Assembly: GCA_040768925.1 (NCBI GenBank) | Contig: JAXGLZ010000001.1 | Span: 558,001-622,000, forward strand | Direction: 5' to 3' | DNA length: 64,000 nucleotides | Origin: CALNBC01 sp040768925 | Lineage (GTDB): Bacteria; Bacillota; Clostridia; Christensenellales; CALWSW01 | Shown here: in pieces, positions 60,326 to 64,000 of the stretch | Numbering within the stretch: position 1 is the first letter of the stretch | Layout of the letters: every line of letters begins with the position of its first letter | The notes under the pieces: generated by a model | Database searches by the model: none | What the model was told of the DNA's origin: nothing | What the model saw: only the letters and a program-made list of their open reading frames with translations | Program-made: the position numbers and the translations under genes

Positions 60326-61551
60326 GTTATAATCACCTCGTTCTGCCAGCTTGTTAGGCCGTATACTTTTGCCTCTGGGCGGCGGAGTACCGTGAACTGC
60401 GCCGCGTGCAGCACGTGGTCGCAGAATTCAGCCGCGCCCTGCTCCATGTCCAAAGGGACCGAGCAGGCGGCGACGACGTTGTGGCTGCCCTCGCCCAGCC
60501 GGGCGGAAAATTTGAAGCGCGCCTCGCGGGTTTCGCCGGCTTTCCAGTTTTTTGGGTTTTTGCCCTCGATGGCGGTGTCGCAATAAACCGCGTCCGCCCC
60601 GGAGCCGGTCTGAATGTGATAGCCGAGGACGACCTCATTAAGGTCGGAAAAAACCCGAATCCGCATCACCAGGGTATACAAAGCGGAAAATTCCAGGGTA
60701 TCCACCCGTTTTCCGCCCTCGTTTTCGATAAAAACCGCGGTAAAGCGCGCCCGCCCGTCGCCCAGGCGGCCCGCGTCTGCGCGGTGCGCAAAATCTTTGT
60801 CCGTTTCCGGTTTTGCCGCTGCCGCGGGCTGTTCGGCGGAGATTTTAAGGGAAAAATACCGCGAGGCGATCTCTTCGGTTTCGCCGATGGCCTCCATTTT
60901 TCCGCCGTTGAGCAGCATGCAGCGTGCGCAGACGCTCTTGATGGCCGCCATATCGTGGCTGACGAATAAAAGCGCCGTGTTTTTTTTCAGCATCTCCTTC
61001 ATGCGGGTGATGCACTTCGCCTGGAAGAACAAATCCCCCACGGAAAGGGCCTCGTCGATGAGCAAAAGGTCCGGCCTGCGCGCCGTGGCGACGGAAAAAG
61101 CCAGCCGCACGAACATCCCGCTGGAATAGGTCCTCACGGGGCGCTCGAAGAATTCGCCGATCCCGGCGAAGGCTTGGATCTCGGGCAGGGCGTCCTTTGC
61201 CTGCTGCGCGGTCATCCCCGCCATCCGAAGGGCCAAACGGGCGTTTTCCCTGCCCGTATATTCGGGGAAAAAGCCCGCGCCCAGCTCCAAAAGGGCGCCG
61301 ATGGAGCCGTTGACCCTTACGCTGCCCGAGGTCGGCCCGCTCACCCCGGCGACGAGCTTCAACAGCGTGGATTTGCCCGCGCCGTTGACGCCCAGCACCC
61401 CCAGCGTCTCCCCCGGCATCAGGGAAAAGGAAACCCCCGAAAGGGCGGTGAAGCGCGGGGCCTTCATCTGCGGAAAAAGCGCCGGAAGCAGTTTTCCCCC
61501 GGCGGGATAGCTTTTTGTCAGGTTTTCTGCTGTCAAAACGGGTTCGGGCAT
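60322..61551 (-). CDS. Polysaccharide ABC exporter ATPase, Wzt-like with C-terminal carbohydrate-binding domain
   Basis: 409 residues. The N-terminal ATPase has Walker A GVNGAGKSTLLKL, TYSSGMFVRLAFSVA as signature (YSSGM, as in Wzt/TagH types), Walker B LLLIDEALSVGD and the H-loop FVSHD. From about 265 on, a beta-sandwich like Wzt-C (FTAVFIENEGGKRVDTLEF ... VLGYHIQTGSGADAVYCDT) would recognise the glycan end group. The membrane partner Wzm should be adjacent, but upstream there is only non-coding DNA. The start at 61551 follows GAAGGAAA. Confidence 0.87.
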   Translation of the reverse strand: MPEPVLTAENLTKSYPAGGKLLPALFPQMKAPRFTALSGVSFSLMPGETLGVLGVNGAGKSTLLKLVAGVSGPTSGSVRVNGSIGALLELGAGFFPEYTGRENARLALRMAGMTAQQAKDALPEIQAFAGIGEFFERPVRTYSSGMFVRLAFSVATARRPDLLLIDEALSVGDLFFQAKCITRMKEMLKKNTALLFVSHDMAAIKSVCARCMLLNGGKMEAIGETEEIASRYFSLKISAEQPAAAAKPETDKDFAHRADAGRLGDGRARFTAVFIENEGGKRVDTLEFSALYTLVMRIRVFSDLNEVVLGYHIQTGSGADAVYCDTAIEGKNPKNWKAGETREARFKFSARLGEGSHNVVAACSVPLDMEQGAAEFCDHVLHAAQFTVLRRPEAKVYGLTSWQNEVIIT

Positions 61552-62337
61552 TTCCTTCTCCGTTCATGGATTGTGGCGCGCTAAGGCGGCTAAGGTAATC
61601 TGAATCCGGTTTTCCGTCCGGAATTACAGGTGTCTGCTTTGTTGGCGGCGCTTGCCGTAACGCCATCATGCCTGCGTGCCGCCGCTGGCAGCGGCCCGCA
61701 ATTCCGGACGGAAAACTCTTTGATCTGAAACGGTTCAATACGAGGGCAGGTCCAGGAAGAGGAGGGAGGCATAGCCGCAGCTATTCCGATCGGCGATGAC
61801 GCGGAAACGCCCCGCAGTCGGCCGTTTCAGGCGGGTTCGGATTGCCTTGGCCGCCCTAAGGGGGCGGGCAAGGGCCGAAGCTTCGCCCCAAAGCGCGGTC
61901 TGATAACCAAAGGGTATCTCCAAACTCGTCTTTGAGGCCGTGTGCCGCCCCGGTGCGGTGTTGCCGGCCCGAAAAAAGGCGTCCGGCCTTCCCGCGGACC
62001 TCCGCCTTGCACCAAAATGGCCCACGGCCTCAAAAATCTTCGACTTTGCGGGCGCGGATTTTTGTGGCTGGCAAGGCCAGACGACGACGGCGGGTGGCCG
62101 CCCGCCTAGGAGGATAACACTGCCAGGCGCAAACAATACGCCCTGCAAGGCGGATTTGGATGATGCCGCTTTGGTTACATTGAGTGTTCCCGCAGATTGG
62201 CAAAGGTATACAAAAACAGCCGCGCTTTGATCAAAGGCGGCCGGATGGCAGGGGGTTGCCCTGTGGCGGGATGTATAGGTAAAACGGCTTGGCGGGGGCC
62301 CGGCTCCAATTATTCACATATTGCTCACAATTGAGGT
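61552..62337. other. Long non-coding region upstream of mreB, with an inverted repeat
   Basis: 786 bp. A perfect 17-bp inverted repeat GTTTTCCGTCCGGAATT (61609-61625 and 61700-61716) encloses 74 bp. Weak reading frames on both strands (the best one leftward from 62148) have no ribosome binding site or recognised motif. It may be a decayed element. The expected Wzm permease is not found here. Confidence 0.45.
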
Positions 62338-62366
62338 TTGAAAATATCGCGGCGATAGAGTAATAT
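62338..62366 (+). promoter_or_regulatory. mreB promoter
   Basis: TTGAAA (62338-62343), a 17-bp spacer and TAATAT (62361-62366), about 195 nt before the ATG. Confidence 0.65.
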
Positions 62367-62561
62367 AAAGTGTAATACCCTAGGGATTGTCCTCACAACC
62401 GCCTATGGGCGTCTTTTGCCGTCTTTTCTGTTCCCGCCGCATTGCTTTTGATGGAAATACTGACCGGTATTCCTGCGCAAAAGGCCGCACGGGAACGGAA
62501 GTTCGGCAAAATCCGCTCCATTCAAAGGATGAAGGCAACCCTGACGGAAAGGCAAGTGTTT

Positions 62562-63620
62562 ATGGGTTTTTTTGATTTTCTGCAGATGAGCGACGTCGGC
62601 ATCGACCTGGGGACGTCCACTGTTTTGGTATATGTGAAGGGCAAGGGCATCGTGCTGCGGGAGCCTTCGGTTGTCGCCGTTGAAAAAATCACCGGCCGCA
62701 TCCTGGCCATCGGCGAGGACGCCAGATTGATGCTCGGCCGCACCCCCGGCAACATCATGGCGATCCGCCCGCTGAAGGACGGCGTGATCTCGAATTTTGA
62801 CATCACCGAGCGCATGCTGCGCCACTTTTTGAAAAAAGTGGTGGGCCGCAGGCTGTTTTTTAAGCCCCGGGTGGTGGTTTGCGTGCCCAGCGGCGTGACC
62901 GAGGTGGAAAAGCGCTCGGTGATCGACGCGACGGAAGAAGCCGGCGCCCGCCACACCTTTTTGATCGAAGAACCCATCGCCGCGGCCATCGGCGCCTCTT
63001 TGGACATTTCCGAGCCCCGGGGCCACATGCTGGTGGACATCGGCGGCGGAACGACGGATGTCGCCGTTATTTCCCTGGGCGGGGCGGTGCTTTCCGATTC
63101 GATCAAGATCGCGGGGGACAAGTTCGACGAATCCATCATCCGCTACATGCGCAAGAAGCACAATTTGCTCATCGGCGAGCGCACGGCGGAGGATATGAAG
63201 ATCAGCATCGGTTCCGCGTACCCCAGAAGGGAGCCGATCTTTGTGGAGGTGAAGGGGCGGAACCTGATTTCCGGCCTGCCCCAGTCGCTGACCGTCGGCT
63301 CGAACGAGATGATCGAGGCCCTGGAAGAACCGCTCCAGTCGATCCTCGAATCCATCCGCGCCATCTTTGAAAAAACCCCGCCGGAACTGACCAGCGACAT
63401 CGCGGACAACGGCATCTGCCTGACCGGCGGCGGCTCGCTGCTTTACGGGATGGACAAGTTCATCTCCGAGCACACGAAGGTTCCCTGCTACATCGCGGAG
63501 GACGCGGTGAGCTGCGTCGCCATCGGCACGGGCAAGGCGCTGGAGAATATCGACCTTTATTCCAGGGGCGCGGTCTACGATTACAAGCGCGGCGATTATT
63601 TCGAAACCGCCACGCTGTAA
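62562..63620 (+). CDS. mreB: MreB/Mbl rod-shape actin homologue
   Basis: 352 residues from an ATG at 62562. Longer readings upstream enter the leader. The actin-fold ATP motifs are all there: phosphate 1 DVGIDLGTSTVLVYV, connect 1 and LIEEPIAAAIGA, phosphate 2 LVDIGGGTTDVAVIS and adenosine GICLTGGGSLLYGMD. The length is a little longer than Bacillus MreB and similar to Mbl/MreBH. The filament organises peptidoglycan synthesis at the membrane. No mreC and mreD follow, since a repeat region comes next. This favours a separate Mbl-type paralogue. Confidence 0.93.
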   Translation: MGFFDFLQMSDVGIDLGTSTVLVYVKGKGIVLREPSVVAVEKITGRILAIGEDARLMLGRTPGNIMAIRPLKDGVISNFDITERMLRHFLKKVVGRRLFFKPRVVVCVPSGVTEVEKRSVIDATEEAGARHTFLIEEPIAAAIGASLDISEPRGHMLVDIGGGTTDVAVISLGGAVLSDSIKIAGDKFDESIIRYMRKKHNLLIGERTAEDMKISIGSAYPRREPIFVEVKGRNLISGLPQSLTVGSNEMIEALEEPLQSILESIRAIFEKTPPELTSDIADNGICLTGGGSLLYGMDKFISEHTKVPCYIAEDAVSCVAIGTGKALENIDLYSRGAVYDYKRGDYFETATL

Positions 63621-63635
63621 TAACCGAAGAATCAA

Positions 63636-63853
63636 AACGCGGAGCCGGGTGACGGTTCCGCGTTAGAGCGCCAAAAAAGGCCTGGGGCCTTTTTCGGCGG
63701 TTGGTTTTTTGCTTCGCGCAGGAATATTTCGGTCACAAGTGACCGAAATGGTACGGCAAAAGTTTTGATTGAATCTCAGGGGCTGCCGCCCCTGAAATCC
63801 CATGGACGGAGTTTTTTTGACAGGCTGATGCGGAACCGGAAAACGGTTCCGTG
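63636..63853. repeat. Modular palindromic repeat, element D, between twin hairpins
   Basis: The left hairpin ACGCGGAGCCGG-GTGA-CGGTTCCGCGT (63637-63663) ends mreB transcription. The right one, TGCGGAACCGGAAAACGGTTCC (63829-63850), is a near copy. Between them are GCTTCGCGCAGG, ATTTCGGTCACAAGTGACCGAAAT, GGTACGGCAAAAGTTTTGATTGAA and AGGGGC/GCCCCT. From 63854 to the end only AT-rich promoter-like sequence (TATAATTATAAAAT) is seen. Confidence 0.7.
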
Positions 63854-64000
63854 TTTTTGCTTTTGGGCTGCCTGGGCTTTGCTGCGCCGAAAGACCTTGC
63901 CCGTTCCTTGTGCGAAGGGCCGGTTTTAATATAATTATAAAATAGTATTAAGGGAAAACGCAAAGAGAGCTTCGGTTTTTCAGTGAGCAGGCGGGGCGCA

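Noticed and set aside
61735..62148. Minus-strand frame of 137 codons upstream of the Wzt-like gene
   Set aside because: No start signal, no recognised family and biased low-information composition. Kept only as part of the non-coding region.

Overview
The window is 64 kb of GC-rich DNA from a Gram-positive anaerobe, most likely a member of the Bacillota, class Clostridia. The evidence is the sigma-A type promoters, the AGGAGG-like ribosome binding sites with many TTG and GTG starts, and families typical of that group: BlaI, a SARP/BTAD regulator, MreB, DUF5711, DUF4956, the CotH-VTC-DUF4956 trio, sortase-like surface proteins and System II cytochrome c assembly. No rRNA is present, and one tRNA (Val, CAC) was found. 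The family or genus cannot be fixed from this sequence alone.

Layout. 0-1.1 kb: start of a BlaR1-like sensor, BlaI with paired operators, and a DUF952 protein. 1.3-5.3 kb: envelope genes (DUF5711, CvpA, SanA/YdcF, a MucBP-repeat surface protein). 5.7-7.5 kb: dihydroxyacetone kinase DhaK-DhaL. 7.8-12.4 kb: CotH, VTC polyphosphate polymerase and DUF4956. 12.5-14.5 kb: a MITE-like element and a secreted SH3-transglutaminase protein. 15-18 kb: serS and argS. 18.5-23.4 kb: a lipid kinase and a compact type IV pilus-like operon (PilT ATPase, three pilin-like or membrane proteins, one more membrane protein, PilC). 23.5-27 kb: a second transglutaminase, a small conserved protein and a BTAD regulator with a GGDEF-like tail. 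27-31 kb: a heterodimeric ABC exporter. 31-37 kb: ferritin-VIT1 fusion, DUF368, HD hydrolase, AEC permease, cyclase-family hydrolase, uvrC. 37.4-39.7 kb: stalk-domain protein, tRNA-Val with a decayed integrase, and a small very Cys-rich ORF.

The most unusual part is 39.8-55.2 kb. It encodes a secreted FMN/FAD flavoprotein reductase and CcsA and ResB for cytochrome c assembly. It also carries two parallel cassettes, each with a large lipoprotein that fuses a triheme cytochrome to a sulfite-oxidase-like molybdopterin fold (one copy also has a covalent-FMN domain), followed by a smaller molybdopterin-fold partner. A MerR-family regulator and an accessory SecA2 lie between them. Both cassettes begin with a promoter of MerR architecture: a 19-bp spacer filled by the same CTGCCCC-T-GGGGCAG dyad. 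The module looks like a cell-surface anaerobic respiratory chain whose electron acceptors are unknown. The ApbE flavin transferase, the quinol oxidase and the Moco synthesis genes it would need are not in this window.

Right end: a strongly structured intergenic region with its own promoter (candidate ncRNA), a C39-like peptidase lipoprotein, comFC, a three-gene polysaccharide group (Wzt-like ATPase, DegT aminotransferase, GT2 glycosyltransferase), about 0.8 kb of non-coding DNA, and mreB.

Intergenic DNA is rich in repeats. A modular palindromic family (18.2, 24.7, 25.5, 57.7 and 63.7 kb) tends to lie between two near-identical copies of a terminator hairpin, and a MITE-like element at 12.6 kb has a relic at 22.3 kb.
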